Shown: positions 30,497 through 40,557 of the stretch, piece after piece
Numbering within the stretch: position 1 is the first letter of the stretch
How the letters are laid out: every line of letters begins with the position of its first letter
Assembly: GCA_009760855.2 (NCBI GenBank)
Contig: WPIO01000020.1
Coordinates: forward strand, 4,192,001-4,256,000
Length of the DNA stretch: 64,000 bases
Reading direction: 5' to 3'
Origin: Cristatella mucedo
Taxonomy: Eukaryota > Bryozoa > Phylactolaemata > Cristatellidae
The notes under the pieces: model-generated
The model's input: the letters and a program-made list of their open reading frames with translations, nothing else
What the model was told of the DNA's origin: nothing
The model's database searches: none
Program-made: the position numbers and the translations under genes

Positions 30497-30994
30497 TCAG
30501 ATATCATCCTCCGGTTCTCTATCTATTCCTTTCATTTTGCGGATTGTGGCCATTGTTTTCTTAACGGGGTCTACTTCAGGTGGCACACTGACATCCACTT
30601 CATTGTTCGTGAAGTCTACTCCGTGATCCACGGGATTCGCTTTGACCTGCAGCCCTGCCAAGGATCTCACTAGGCTATCCGAGGAGTTTGTGGCTGCTGC
30701 AACTGCTCCTGCGATCGGTTTCGCGTCAATGGCCCACGTGCCGAGTACTGTTCCTAGCTGCTCAGACACCCTGTTGCTTCTTCCCAGTGCTGCAAGCAAC
30801 GGATGGTCCTCTCTTGCCGAGCCAGTGGTCCTGGCTGCCGTGTGGAAGGCCACGGCGCAGGCGATTGCTCGCGAAAGCGCTGCTCTCACCACCAAGATGG
30901 TTCCTTGAGGAAGAGCAGGCTGTGTGATCTCCTTGGTCACTCCATAGAGTGCCTTCACGATTGGTGCGAAATTAGCATCCGTGACTTGCCACAT
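30497..30994 (-). other. Unrecognised 165-codon ORF inside the gypsy-C remnant
   Basis: The minus ORF starts MWQVTDANFAPIVKALYGVT and is rich in Ala and Val. It contains AVAFHTAARTTGSARED and ends acidic (PEDDI). No zinc knuckle, protease, RT or integrase motif is visible. It lies between gypsy-C linker and copia sequence, so a capsid-like gag is possible but unsupported. Confidence 0.3.
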
Positions 30995-31329
30995 CTAGCA
31001 GTCCAATCACGAGTGGTTTTCCTGACATTAAGGCACCAACACCAATGTTCATTGGCGGTCACCTGTCCTTTGCAGAATCACTGAGCCTGATCACTTGGTC
31101 TACGTGCTCTCTGCCCACTGCAGCACCCAGGTACGTGTAGCCAGCTGCAGAGTCTGCCTGTGCCGCCCCAGTGAGCACGTCTGCGGCAGACGGTGGAGAA
31201 ACCGTCCCAGATCTCAGGTTTTCCTCAGACCGTAACGTTGTAGTGTGTCCATAATGTAGGTCTGATTGAGTTAGAATTTTGCAGGCTCGGTCTCAGGTGC
31301 ATAATCTAACTTGGTGGGAGCGTTTTGCA
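30995..31329. other. No feature recognised
   Basis: Sequence between the unrecognised ORF and the copia fragment. Short open frames only. Confidence 0.35.
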
Positions 31330-32348
31330 GCGTAGGTGGAGCCGCGTCACAGCATTCTACCCTGGCACTGTAAAAACTCCTTCAGATTTGCACGCGTGAG
31401 TAGCCGATACAGGTTGCCGTCTCATATTATACCTAGCAGTTAGAAAAGTCTCCCTTGTCTAATGCCAGAAGCAGCCACGTCCGTTATCCCAGGGTTGGTG
31501 AAAGACACATGATCACCGTCAAACTCGACCTTATAGCCTCGTACGACGCATTGGCTCAAAAGAAAAAAGGTTCTTGGCAAGTGCCAACGAGCAAAACATC
31601 TCGAAGTTCGGCTTCTCGCCATGCAGTACCTACATGCAGCTGAATACGCACCTTGCCCACGCCGATCGCTTTAAGTACTTCACCGTCATCCACCACGACA
31701 CTGCAAGCAATTTTCTCGCAGCATGTAAAGAGCTCGGGCTCGTTACACATATGTGGCGTGTCTGCAGAGTCTATTAGCCATTCCTGCTGTGATGGAAACT
31801 GGCAGGCAGTCGAGTTCGCAGTAAAAACGAATTAAGTCCATAGTCGCTGTATCCGTGGCCTCCGATTTGGCCTTTTTGTCCCGTTTCCTTTTGTGACATT
31901 GTGAGGCCTTGTGGCCCACCACTAAGCAATAGTGGCACTTACCAGAAAATTTGAAAGTGTGCTGCTTGCCCTGAGTGGTAGGCGAAGTCGCTTTGCTGGC
32001 TTTCCAGGCTTCATTCGAAGCCACAAGAGCCATCTCTCTCGTGCTCTCGTCAAGGGAATGCCGATTTTTCCGCCTCAGACGTTGATGCATCAGCCTGGTC
32101 CTGACAAAGCCAAGCGTTAAGTCGCGCGTGTCCCTTTCTTCAAGGGCCATTATCAGCTGCTGCCAAGACAAAGGTAGCCCATTAATCATACGTAGGATAA
32201 TCTGTTCCTCCGGTATAGTGTCGCCTGCTGCATGAAGCAAATTTGCAATTGATTTAACTTCGCTTACGTAATCCTGTACATCGTCACATTCGTTCATCCG
32301 GGAAAATGCCAGCTTCCGACGAGTCGGGCATGACGAGCGAGCTGTGGG
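31330..32348 (-). pseudogene. Ty1/copia gag, protease and pre-integrase fragment
   Basis: The minus strand begins KLAFSRMNECDDVQDYVSEV and continues with MINGLPLSWQQLIMALEERD, typical copia capsid. A zinc knuckle follows, CHYCLVVGHKASQCHKRK (CX2CX4HX4C). In another frame comes EWLIDSADTPHMC, where copia proteases carry DSGA, then AIGVGKVRIQL and LRDVLLVG. DGNLYRLL is the start of the GAG-pre-integrase region. Integrase, RT and RNase H are absent, and at least two frameshifts are present. Confidence 0.85.
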
Positions 32349-32386
32349 CCGGCTTAGTGTCGCCGTACCGGACTAGGGGTTCTCTA
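32349..32386. repeat. 38-bp segment repeated on the far side of gypsy-A
   Basis: GTGTCGCCGTACCGGACT.GGGGTTCTCTA occurs here and at 35990-36028 in the same orientation. At 36.0 kb it is an in-frame part of gypsy-B gag (SGTATRS). Confidence 0.85.
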
Positions 32387-32527
32387 TGTAATGATAAGAC
32401 GCAGCACAACGAACAGACTACGTTTATTGGCAACCATCTTATGTCGACTACAGGACCGCACCGTGATCGAGGCCTCTCCTGATTGGTCACGTTGTTGCGG
32501 TTCCGCCCGATAGTTCTGTTATCACAC
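32387..32527 (-). repeat. LTR-A, 3' LTR of gypsy-A
   Basis: About 141 bp, starting TGTAATGATAAGACGC and ending GTTCTGTTATCACA. Adjacent TTCCCTCCAAATAGG is, on the minus strand, a polypurine tract (TTTGGAGGGAA) directly before the LTR. Confidence 0.88.
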
Positions 32528-32556
32528 ATTCCCTCCAAATAGGAACTGTCTCATTT

Positions 32557-32880
32557 TCAAAGATCTAGCCTTTGGACTGGCTTTACCAGCCTGCCAGACC
32601 TTGTTGTCGTTTGACCTTGAGAGGTGTACATCTCATCGGCAATACTTGGAGACTGATCTTGAACTGCAGGTGTAGGTTTCGGTAGATGTAGGGAACTGCC
32701 ATTATATTCTTTGTTGGTGACCTGTGGATCGGTGTCAATCGGTCGAAGATGCCTTCTGTTCCGCCGCAGAGTGCTGCCATTATCAGTCTGCACGACAAAC
32801 GATCGAGGTGCACTTGCTTGAGCTGTCGCCGTTGCATGAGTGCTCTAGCTGTTTTCACCATCAGTCCGCACTAGTAACGG
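32557..32880 (-). pseudogene. Gypsy-A integrase C-terminal tail
   Basis: Minus frames downstream of the integrase read LSCRLIMAALCGGTEG or RRNRRHLRPI. They correspond to the chromatin-facing C-terminal tail, ending close to the polypurine tract. Frameshifted relative to the core. Confidence 0.6.
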
Positions 32881-33510
32881 TTGGCCAGGTTGAAGAGGTG
32901 GAAGTGGGCGAGAAGAATGATGGCGATCGTGGTAGTGCTGTTGAAGCTCTTTTGCACGGTCGTCGTTGAGTTGCACCTTTTCTTTTGCAGGCCATTGTGG
33001 TTCGACATGCCGAGGGGGCACTGGCAACGTCGTCCTAATCTGCCGTCCCATGATCAGTTGTGCCGGGCTGAAGCCTGTAGAGGTGCATGGCGTCGACCTC
33101 TGTATCATTAATGCGAGGCACGGATCAGGCTGCCTCACAATAGATTTGGCAGTTTGCACCGCTCTTTCCACTTCTCCGGTCGCATGTGGAAAATGTGGGC
33201 TGGTCGTAACATGTTTGAACCCATATTGTCTCGCGAAATCGCCGAATTCGTGAGATGAAAATTGTGGACCATTGTCAGACTGCAAAGACTCTGGTATGCC
33301 CCAGCGAGCAAATATGGTCTGCAGTTCGGCCACAACTTCTTTGGTCGTCGATTTAGCTAATGGAGTGATTTCCATATATCTGGAGTAAAAGTCGATCACA
33401 ATCAGGTGCTGTCCCTCGTGTTCGAAGAGATCGGCAGCGACTTGTTGCCAGGGAACACTGGGCAACGGTGTAGGGATGAGTGGCTCATGTAGTTGTCTCC
33501 GCTGGTTCAT
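32845..33510 (-). CDS. Gypsy-A integrase core
   Basis: A 221-codon frame. The DDE catalytic set is all present: Asp in QQVAADLFEHEGQHLIVIDF, Asp in SLQSDNGPQFSSHEF and Glu in HATGEVERAVQTAKS. RPLPPLQPGQPLLVR near the end is the usual start of the C-terminal domain. The H2C2 finger lies upstream in a different frame (NQRR..CSFCQMNQRR at about 33510-33545). Resembles K02A2.6-type Ty3/gypsy elements. Confidence 0.88.
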   Translation of the reverse strand: MNQRRQLHEPLIPTPLPSVPWQQVAADLFEHEGQHLIVIDFYSRYMEITPLAKSTTKEVVAELQTIFARWGIPESLQSDNGPQFSSHEFGDFARQYGFKHVTTSPHFPHATGEVERAVQTAKSIVRQPDPCLALMIQRSTPCTSTGFSPAQLIMGRQIRTTLPVPPRHVEPQWPAKEKVQLNDDRAKELQQHYHDRHHSSRPLPPLQPGQPLLVRTDGENS

Positions 33511-34550
33511 TTGACAGAAGCTGCACGAATCGACAAATGTCTTAAACGTCTTGGCTAATTCCTAGCCAGTATACACATGAGATTTCTCGGTCCCTAAATT
33601 TGGTCACCCCCTGGTGGCCGTCGTGGATCCACTCCAACAGAAAAGCCTGAAGGCTCTGAGGGATATATATATGCGATCGTCATACAGTAGTAATCCATTT
33701 GACACAGAAAGATGGCTACTTATTGTGAAGGACTTCCGCAAGGTTTCCGGTAGGCCCTTGCTTGATGTAGGACACCCTGACAGCGTATACCTAATGACAT
33801 CCTGTAGCTCACTGTCGTCAGCAGTAGCCTGCTTTACTTCGCTCAAGCGAGCTACTGAAAGCGATTTAGAAACAACAGCGTCTACGTAGAGTTGAACGGC
33901 CTCGGTTTGGTCGTGTTCTTCACTCCCACGAAGTGGTGCTCTTGACAACGTATCAGACATCACAAGGGTCTTCCCAGGCACATACACGGCGTATGGGTTA
34001 AAACGCATCATTCGCATCAATAGGCGTTGACATCTAACCGGAACCTGGTCATGGTCCTTAGTCATAAGCAACGGTATAAGTGGCCATGGGTATATGGTCA
34101 GTACGAAGCTCGAAAGAAGGCAGACCAATAAGGAACTTACTGAACCTCTCGCACGCCCACACCGCCACAAGGCACTCTTTTTCGATCTGAGCGTATCTCG
34201 TTTCGGCGGCTGACAACGTGCGGGATGCAAATGCGACAGGTCGCACATCTTGCTCTCCCGATCCATGGCACTGCAGCAGAACGGCACTTAGACCTGGCAT
34301 CTACTGGCATCGGCACTGACAATCACCGACTTTTTCTGGGTCAAAATAAGCCAACACTGCTGCCTTTGTTAAAAGCAACTTTGCTTCTCGGAATGATTTC
34401 TTCTGGCTATGACCCCTGTACCATACTGAGTCAGACGAGAGGAAATTATTTAGTGGTTTTGAGACCATGGCCAGATTCGGCACAAACCGGCCGAGGTAGT
34501 TCATCATACATACCAAGGCATATCTTTAGCTCGGCTATGTTTGTTGGATC
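33511..34550 (-). pseudogene. Gypsy-A RNase H and integrase finger region, frameshifted
   Basis: In minus order, the region reads LGRFVPNLAMVSKPLNNFL and VLAYFDPEKV, the RT connection. It continues with VRPVAFASRTLSAAETRYAQ and ECLVAVWACERFSKFLIG, then FELRTDHIP and LMRMMRFNPYAVYVPGKTLV (RNase H). At least three frame changes interrupt it. Confidence 0.82.
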
Positions 34551-35019
34551 AAGGAGGTTGAGGATGGCTTCTATTTTGTCGTCTGACGGCCGGACGCCAC
34601 CGGCATCAATTACATGCTATAAGAACGTCAAAGTTGGCTGGCGGAATATACATTTGTCTCTATTCAGCTTTAGGCCCGACTTTGAAATTTCGGAAATAAT
34701 ACGACGCAATCTATCGTCATGCTCAGCCGCCGTGGATCAATAAACCAAAACATCGTCCGTATATATGGCTACACCTTCGATCTCACCCAAGAGGTGCATC
34801 ATGTATCAGTCGCTGAAAGATCTCCGGCGCGATAGTTATGCCAAAGGGCAGCCAACGAAAACAAAAACGTCCAAACGGTGTTATAAACGTCGTTAAGCGA
34901 GTACTCTCGTGGGACAACGGAATAGCCCAAAATCCGCTAGAGGCGTCCAACTTTGAGAACATTGTAGCACCAACAAGCTGAGGTAAAATCTCATCAAGCG
35001 TCCACGGTTTAGTTCTCAC
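34551..35019 (-). pseudogene. Gypsy-A reverse transcriptase, C-terminal two thirds
   Basis: The minus frame starts PWTLDEILPQLVGATMFSKL and DASSGFWAIPL, then FCFRWLPFGITIAPEIFQR. Across a frameshift it reaches the active site AIYTDDVLVY (about 34742-34772), with both catalytic Asp residues present. The fingers region of RT before TLDEI is missing. Confidence 0.82.
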
Positions 35020-35866
35020 CGTCGGATTCAGCCGCGATCTCTCTTATTTTAGCGTCGGGTTTTATGCGTGATTGGCACAGAACTGCATAGTGGCCTAACT
35101 TCCCACAGGTATTGCAACGGCGGTCTCGCGCTAGGCAGTGTCCAGAAGTGTGAGCCGAGTTAGAATTCCGGCAGCTGTTAGCTTGTTTTACGTCGAAAAG
35201 CTTAACTCTCCTACGGTCTGTGCGGCTGCTAGCCTCTAAGACGAAGTGCTCACAACAGTTACCAGACTGTGGTCGCCGACGAACCTCAGAGACATCTGAA
35301 ACAGGGTGCTGTAGACTCAGCTGTGATTTTACCGTCTCCGTGTGACGCGCTTGTTGTACTGCCACAGTTAACGTAAGGTCGGGGATTAGTTGCAGGGCAT
35401 CTGAAATTATAAAGTCGGACAAGCCCACAACCAGGCGATCTCGGAACGACTCATCTTTCATCGCGCCGTATTCACAGTGTGAAGCTAAATCAAGTAGTGC
35501 GCGTATGAATGCCTCGGTGGATTCACCCGGATTTTGGCAGCGGTGTTTGAACATAGCCCGATCGTGGATTATATTCCTTCGCGGTATGAAATAGTTATCA
35601 AACTTGCCCAAGATGAGATCCAACGTCATCACTTGGTCGACCTCATAGGTAAAGGTGTCGAAAATCGCTTCAGCTTGCGCTCCCATGGCGTACAAGAGTG
35701 TACTTCTCTGTACGTCCTGTTCCTCCGCCGTCAACTTCGTTGCTGTCACATAATGGCGAAAACGATTTCTCCAAGCCGTCCATAACGCCGGCTCATCAAA
35801 TGTGAATTCCGCTGGGGGTTACACTTGGCGATTTGCAGGGCGAAACTCTATAGCTTCACCGCTGCC
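35009..35866 (-). CDS. Gypsy-A Gag
   Basis: A minus ORF from M35749, with homologous sequence reaching upstream to about 35800 (FDEPALWTAWRNRFRHY). Capsid-like region KLTAEEQDVQRSTLLYAMGA and FRDRLVVGL, then the nucleocapsid finger CNTCGKLGHYAVLCQSR (CX2CX4HX4C). It ends at a stop at 35009 and overlaps RT sequence directly, with no protease between. A primer-binding-site candidate TGGCAGCGGTGAAGC lies between the 5' LTR and gag. Confidence 0.85.
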
Positions 35867-35870
35867 ACTG

Positions 35871-35985
35871 TGTAATGATAAGACGCAGTACAACGAACAG
35901 ACCACGTTTATTGGCAACCATCTTATGTCGACTCCAGGACCGCACCGTGAGCCAGGCCTCTGCTGATTGGTCACGTAGTTGCTGC
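35871..35985 (-). repeat. LTR-A, 5' LTR of gypsy-A, outer end replaced
   Basis: Matches 32387-32500 over about 115 bp, then diverges. The outer 25-30 bp including the terminal CA are absent and the sequence runs into gypsy-B gag. Confidence 0.82.
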
Positions 35986-36838
35986 CGGCTACGTGTCGCC
36001 GTACCGGACTGGGGGTTCTCTAGACTCGGTCCTCGGCATTCCGGCCTGCCGTGAAGCCTGTTTCCCCGAGGCCGGCTGGAAATCAGTGCGACTCTGTTGC
36101 TAGCACAGTTGTAGGCTACATGGCCCCAGCTTAAACACTGCACTTCCTGGCGCGCTTTCTTAAGGCCATGAAAGTTTCCCATCTTCCTTGCTCGCGATAG
36201 CTGTGCTGAGCCTGCTAGCTTCACTGCAGACTCTTGTCCGAGCTCTTCCGTGGGCTTCCCCTTCCAGTCGCATGAGCTGGAGCTCGGCTTATAAGATGGC
36301 CGTGCGGGCGACAAGCTCGTCGACGACACTCACTCACCTCGCTCCGGCCAGTTCGAAGGACGCTACGGTAGGGTGTGTGGGCCCTTGTGGCATAGCCATT
36401 AGAATTGTGGCTTGCTTCAGAGCCGTCGTTGTACAGTCCAGTGAAGCCTTTATGGTTGGTGCTACACTGTCTAGTACAGGAGCAACTCGCTTTCGGCATC
36501 GCTTAAATCTGCATCGTTTAAATCTGCCATCGCTCATCTGAGCACGTTCTTCAAATCATGCATACAGTTCCGTACCGGATCGCCATCCTGCGCGGCTTTC
36601 AAAGTCACGGACGTACTAACAACGGTCCTCAGGCAAGAACGCCTCAAGAACTTCTTCGACCTTTTATTCTTTGCATCCTTCTTTCCAGCTCAAGGTATAC
36701 GACGAATGCCTTACCTTGCTCGTTCAAGAGGCCTCGTCCCAGCCATTTGCCGACGCATAGGCACCATAGCGTTTTAGCTAGAGGTCTAGCCACGATCAGC
36801 CGTCATACATCGGTAACATCGTAGCAGTAGCCATTCTG
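35986..36838 (-). pseudogene. Second gypsy-B gag remnant
   Basis: Minus ORF 36329-35856 reads VQCLSWGHVAYNCASNRVA, a degraded zinc knuckle, and GPSLENPQSGTATRSRQQ. Further upstream are capsid pieces related to 40077-40544 (WDEAS..., a VVYLEL-like block), full of stops. It lies immediately 3' of an LTR-B copy. Confidence 0.75.
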
Positions 36839-37100
36839 TGTTGTATTACTGTGTCTCCGGCTGCAGCAGCGTTAGCGGAGTCTCACGGTGACACGAAGAC
36901 ACAACCGAGCGAACATAAGTGGTGAACGAGACTCTTCTTCTTTATTCCCCAGCAGTGTACATATACGAGCTGGGGCTGACCACAGATACGTGAGTGCATC
37001 TGTGGTGGGCCACATGCTGACATCAAAGGGTGCTTGGTTCAACCACCCACCGCAGGCGGGACATATACTAGCGACCGGGAAGAAGCAGGCTCACACAACA
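36839..37100 (-). repeat. LTR-B copy 1, 3' LTR of gypsy-B
   Basis: TGTTGTATTACTGTGTCTCC to GCAGGCTCACACAACA, 262 bp with TGTTGT/ACAACA ends. Adjacent TCCCTTCCTCCATAG is the complement of a polypurine tract (ATGGAGGAAGGGA). Confidence 0.88.
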
Positions 37101-38222
37101 TCCCTTCCTCCATAGAATGTCTAAAAAACACATAGTCCGCCCGCCTGGCAAGGGTGCGGTGCTCGCGGGCCAAAGCTCGTGAAGCCGTCGGTTCGCTGGC
37201 GCTCTCGACTTCCTCAGCGGGCGGTGGCCCCGAGCCAGAATTCGAGGCCTCTCTCCCAGCATCTCGTTCGGTCTCGATCCACTCGGGGGGGCGGTTACGT
37301 CAAGATTAGGCTCTTGTAGCCGTGGAACTCGCATCTTAACCTTATCCACATGCACGACCTTGCTGTGGCCGGCGTCATTTGTGATGCGCAAGGTGGCCGG
37401 TCCCAGAACCGTTTCTACTCTCCAGCCGCCGAGCCATCGCAGTGCGAGCTTGTGCCTCGGTCGGCTATCCCACAGCCACACCGCATCTCCAGGAAGATAA
37501 GTGGGTGGTGTTTTCGGTTGCTGCCGGCTCCGCGCTTCTTCGGCACTCTGAGCCAGCTCTGCATCAACTAGCTCGCGGAATTCGGCGAGCTTTTCGTTCG
37601 TTGAGTGGCAATACGCTGCAGGTGTAAAGCCAGTGTATTGTGCGCCCTCCGCAAGGTTATCAAGGCACTGCGGCTCGCGGCCAAACATCAGCTCGAAGGG
37701 GCTATAGCCCGTAGCTTGATGCCGAGCCGTCCTATAAGCGAACAAAAGCATTGGAAGATTACTCTCCCACTGCCCGGCTGAGTGTCGACATGAGGTTCCT
37801 AGGTTGGTAAGTAGTGTTCGGTTGGCTCTGTCTACCATGCCGTCGCCCTGTAAGTAGTAAGGTATGCCGAATGCCTTACAGAGCGTGGTAATTACCGCGG
37901 CCTCGAAATTGCTGCCCTGGTCAGAGTGCAGAAAGCTCGGAATGCCAAAACGAACGAAAATATTTAACAGGGCCGTCCATACTGTCTTCGCCGATGTGTC
38001 TCGCAAAGGCACGGCCTCGAGCCATTTCGTGAAGCTGTCCTGCAATACCATTAGGTATTCGCGGCCGCACGCTGACATGGCAACCTTCAAGATATCTACA
38101 GCTACCATGTCCCACGGCCGTCCTACAGGTATCGGTACCAGCGGAGCGTTAACGAGCTGTGTTCCTTTAACCGATTGGCATACCTGACATAACCGACAAT
38201 ATCGCACGACGTCTCGGCTCAT
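37101..38222 (-). CDS. Gypsy-B integrase with altered catalytic Glu
   Basis: A 384-codon frame ending at 37068. YCRLCQVCQSVKG gives the CC half of the H2C2 finger; the HH half is upstream (38222-38330) in another frame. The core has Asp in DMVAVDILK and Asp in FLHSDQGSNFE. The third position reads GDGMVDRANRTLL, with Asp where the family has Glu. SPFELMFGREP and PGDAVWLWDS (the C-terminal domain start) follow. Confidence 0.88.
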
Positions 38223-38265
38223 ATTGACCCAATAAGCGTGGTCTCGTAGTCGTTCGTACGTCCGT

Positions 38266-38645
38266 TCAACGCCTTGGTGACCGCTGTCGTCGCGATGTCG
38301 TCTGAGCAGTTCTTCTCGGCGGAACCGACGTTATGAATGACGGGTCCAACGTGGTGCTCGGCTTGGACCGGCCTGCAGTGCCTCTGCCACAGCCTTCAAA
38401 AACGGGTCTCGTCGCCGCATCTCTCTGATGTCGCTCACCTCTTCCATCGGCCGAATCTCGACGAGACACGCTGGCAGGTCCTCGGTTGGCCGGCGCGACA
38501 GAGCATCTGCGTGAGTATTAAGCTCCGCTCTTCTGTATCTGACGTCAAACTCGAATTCCTGTAAGGCGACAGCCCATCGTGCCAGAATCCCCTGTTTTCT
38601 GGCCGTTAAGCCACACAAGCGGAATGTGATCGGTATTGGCCTCAA
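38266..38645 (-). pseudogene. Gypsy-B RNase H end and integrase finger, frameshifted
   Basis: The minus frame reads KQGILARWAVALQEFEFDVR and YRRAELNTHADALSRRP, the RNase H C-terminus. It then runs through a linker into the H2C2 finger. Confidence 0.82.
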
Positions 38646-39108
38646 ATCTTCTGCCCATGAGGTAGTGTCTGAACTCTTTCAAGGCGTATATGAGTGCCAG
38701 GCACTCTTTTTGAATGGTGCCACAGCTTTGTTCACTAGGAGACAAGGCGCGGCTCTTGAACGCCAGCACTCGGCCTCCTTGCTCCAATATCGCACCCAAA
38801 CCTTGGTCACTGGCGTCGGTCGAGACGACGAAAGGCTCGGCGGTCGTTGGGTAGGCAAGCACCGGGGCCGTGGCCAGCGCCCCCTTCAGTAGCTCAAAGT
38901 GCTGTTGCTGCGTCCGCTCCCAAGTGAATGGCGTCTCCGTTGCAAGCAGTGCATGCAAAGGGGCGGCCAACTCAGCAAAGCCCTCGATGAACCGGCGATA
39001 GTAGGACGCCAGGCCCAGAAACGCACGAAGCTCCGACGCCGAAGTCGGCGCCGTTGACTTGGCGCAATTTCTCCGGGTCAGGGCGCATGCCGTTTCTGTC
39101 AAAGACAT
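38545..39108 (-). CDS. Gypsy-B RT connection and RNase H
   Basis: The frame reads SELRAFLGLASYYRRFIEGF and TPFTWERTQQQHFELLKGAL. The RNase H residues are Asp in FVVSTDASDQGLGAIL, Glu in IQKECLALIYALKEFRHYL and Asp in NTDHIPLVWL. It is joined to RT by a frame change near 39060. Confidence 0.9.
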   Translation of the reverse strand: MSLTETACALTRRNCAKSTAPTSASELRAFLGLASYYRRFIEGFAELAAPLHALLATETPFTWERTQQQHFELLKGALATAPVLAYPTTAEPFVVSTDASDQGLGAILEQGGRVLAFKSRALSPSEQSCGTIQKECLALIYALKEFRHYLMGRRFEANTDHIPLVWLNGQKTGDSGTMGCRLTGIRV

Positions 39109-39676
39109 GCCCCAGGTATTTCACTTTCGCCTGCGCAATATGGCATTTACCACCGGACAGCGTCAATCCGGCCTTCTGCAGCCTGGAAAACACTGTATTC
39201 AAATGGTTGATTTGCTCCACCTTGCTGCAGCTGTGGACCATCGCGTCGTCTAAATAAATGTAAACGAACGGTAAATCGCGAAAAATCGAGTCCATTAACA
39301 GCTGGAATGTTGCCGGGGCCCCGGATAATCCGAATGGCATTTTTAAGAAGGCGAATGCACCAAGTCCTGGCCCGGGCGTAAAAGCCGTCTTTTGGACATC
39401 GTCGGAATGAACCGGTGCCTGCCAGTAGCCCGAATTCATGTCCAGAGTGCTGAAGACGCTGGTGCCATCGAGTTGGTCCTTAATTTCGTGTGGCAACGGC
39501 AAGGGATAAGCATCCTTTGCAGTACGTTTATTATGCTCTATATAGTCAACTGCGATACGCACTTTGCAATTTTTCGTGGGCGTGTAAACAGTTGGTGCGA
39601 GCCAATGGCTAGGGCTCGGCCTGATGATACCCTGCTCCAGCATGATATTAAGCTGCGCCATGATCTTGTCTCGCAA
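38972..39676 (-). CDS. Gypsy-B reverse transcriptase
   Basis: The frame covers fingers and palm: EQGIIRPSPSHWLAPTVY, VRIAVDYIEHNKRTAKDAYP, FSTLDMNSGYWQAPV and FGLSGAPATFQLLMD. The active site YIYLDDAMVHS has both Asp residues. KVKYLGHVFDRNGM closes the domain. It appears complete apart from the frame change into RNase H. Confidence 0.92.
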   Translation of the reverse strand: MRDKIMAQLNIMLEQGIIRPSPSHWLAPTVYTPTKNCKVRIAVDYIEHNKRTAKDAYPLPLPHEIKDQLDGTSVFSTLDMNSGYWQAPVHSDDVQKTAFTPGPGLGAFAFLKMPFGLSGAPATFQLLMDSIFRDLPFVYIYLDDAMVHSCSKVEQINHLNTVFSRLQKAGLTLSGGKCHIAQAKVKYLGHVFDRNGMRPDPEKLRQVNGADFGVGASCVSGPGVLLSPVHRGLC

Positions 39677-39689
39677 ATGCAGCAGAATT

Positions 39690-40065
39690 CGCGTACTGGC
39701 GCGATGTTACCTGTTGGAATATCGTGATAGGCAAGATTGGTTGAATCTGGTTGGCGCCGGAAGAGGGCTCTAAACCTCTCGACCACTTCTCCGTATGGCT
39801 GCGGGTAGCGTGGTATATTTATCGTGTCGTCATCCGCGTCGAACTGCGGCACCAAACATCACGTCTCGAGCTCTAATGCTGAGTCCTGCTCCACGACGCT
39901 AGCCACTGCTGCCGTATTGCAATTCTGCCATTGCAATTTAAAATGAGGGCAACCTTCCTTTGAGGGCTCCCGGAATTGTATTTGAGCCCTCTGTGAGGTT
40001 AAAATTCGGTTCCTAAAAATCATGTCAACAATGAGGTCTCTCACAACGAGAAAGGTATGGCGCAC
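39690..40065 (-). pseudogene. Gypsy-B protease remnant and linker
   Basis: HTFLVVRDLIVDMIFRNRIL resembles the end of a gypsy protease (..V..DLI.D.ILG.D.L). INIPRYPQPYGEVVERFRAL precedes RT. No DTG/DSG active site remains. Confidence 0.6.
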
Positions 40066-40076
40066 AGATCTGCCCT

Positions 40077-40544
40077 CTATAACAAACTGTAGATCGCACT
40101 GTTAAAGTCCGGCGAAGCCTTAATGATGGAGGCCACACAGTCCGGCAGTCCATTCAAAAAGTGATGGTACTGGAGCGACTCTTTTGCGGCGCCGCTTAAG
40201 TCTGGCATCGCTCGCCTGAGCAGGCGCTTCAGGTCGTACACAAAGTTCTGCACCGCCTCGGCGACCTGCAGGACGCGGCCTTCAAAGTCGTGGCGGTACT
40301 CGCCACGGCCCTCCTCCGGCGAGAACGGCTCCTCTAACGCTTTCTTGTCTTCCTTTATCGTTCGCTTACCGCTTTCCAGTTCCAGATATACGACGAGCGC
40401 CTCGCCCGCTAGAAACGCTTGTACCATGCTCGTACAAGATGCCTCGTCCCAGCCGTTTGACGACGCACTGGCATCAAAGCGTTCAATCCAGAGGTCGAGC
40501 GGCGTTCGACCGTCGTACACTGGCGGTATCATTACAGTAACCAC
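40077..40544 (-). CDS. Gypsy-B Gag, truncated
   Basis: The frame starts MVTVMIPPVYDGRTPLDLWI and includes FDASASSNGWDEASCTSMVQ and FLAGEALVVYLELE, a capsid N-terminal-domain pattern. It ends near IKASPDFNSAIYSLL without a zinc knuckle, so the 3' half of gag is deleted or frameshifted. It follows the 5' LTR by about 15 bp. Confidence 0.82.
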   Translation of the reverse strand: MVTVMIPPVYDGRTPLDLWIERFDASASSNGWDEASCTSMVQAFLAGEALVVYLELESGKRTIKEDKKALEEPFSPEEGRGEYRHDFEGRVLQVAEAVQNFVYDLKRLLRRAMPDLSGAAKESLQYHHFLNGLPDCVASIIKASPDFNSAIYSLL

Positions 40545-40557
40545 TCTCTGCTACCAG

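Noticed and set aside
36334..36540. Separate small gene on the minus strand
   Set aside because: The frame is a shadow of the decayed gypsy-B gag remnant.
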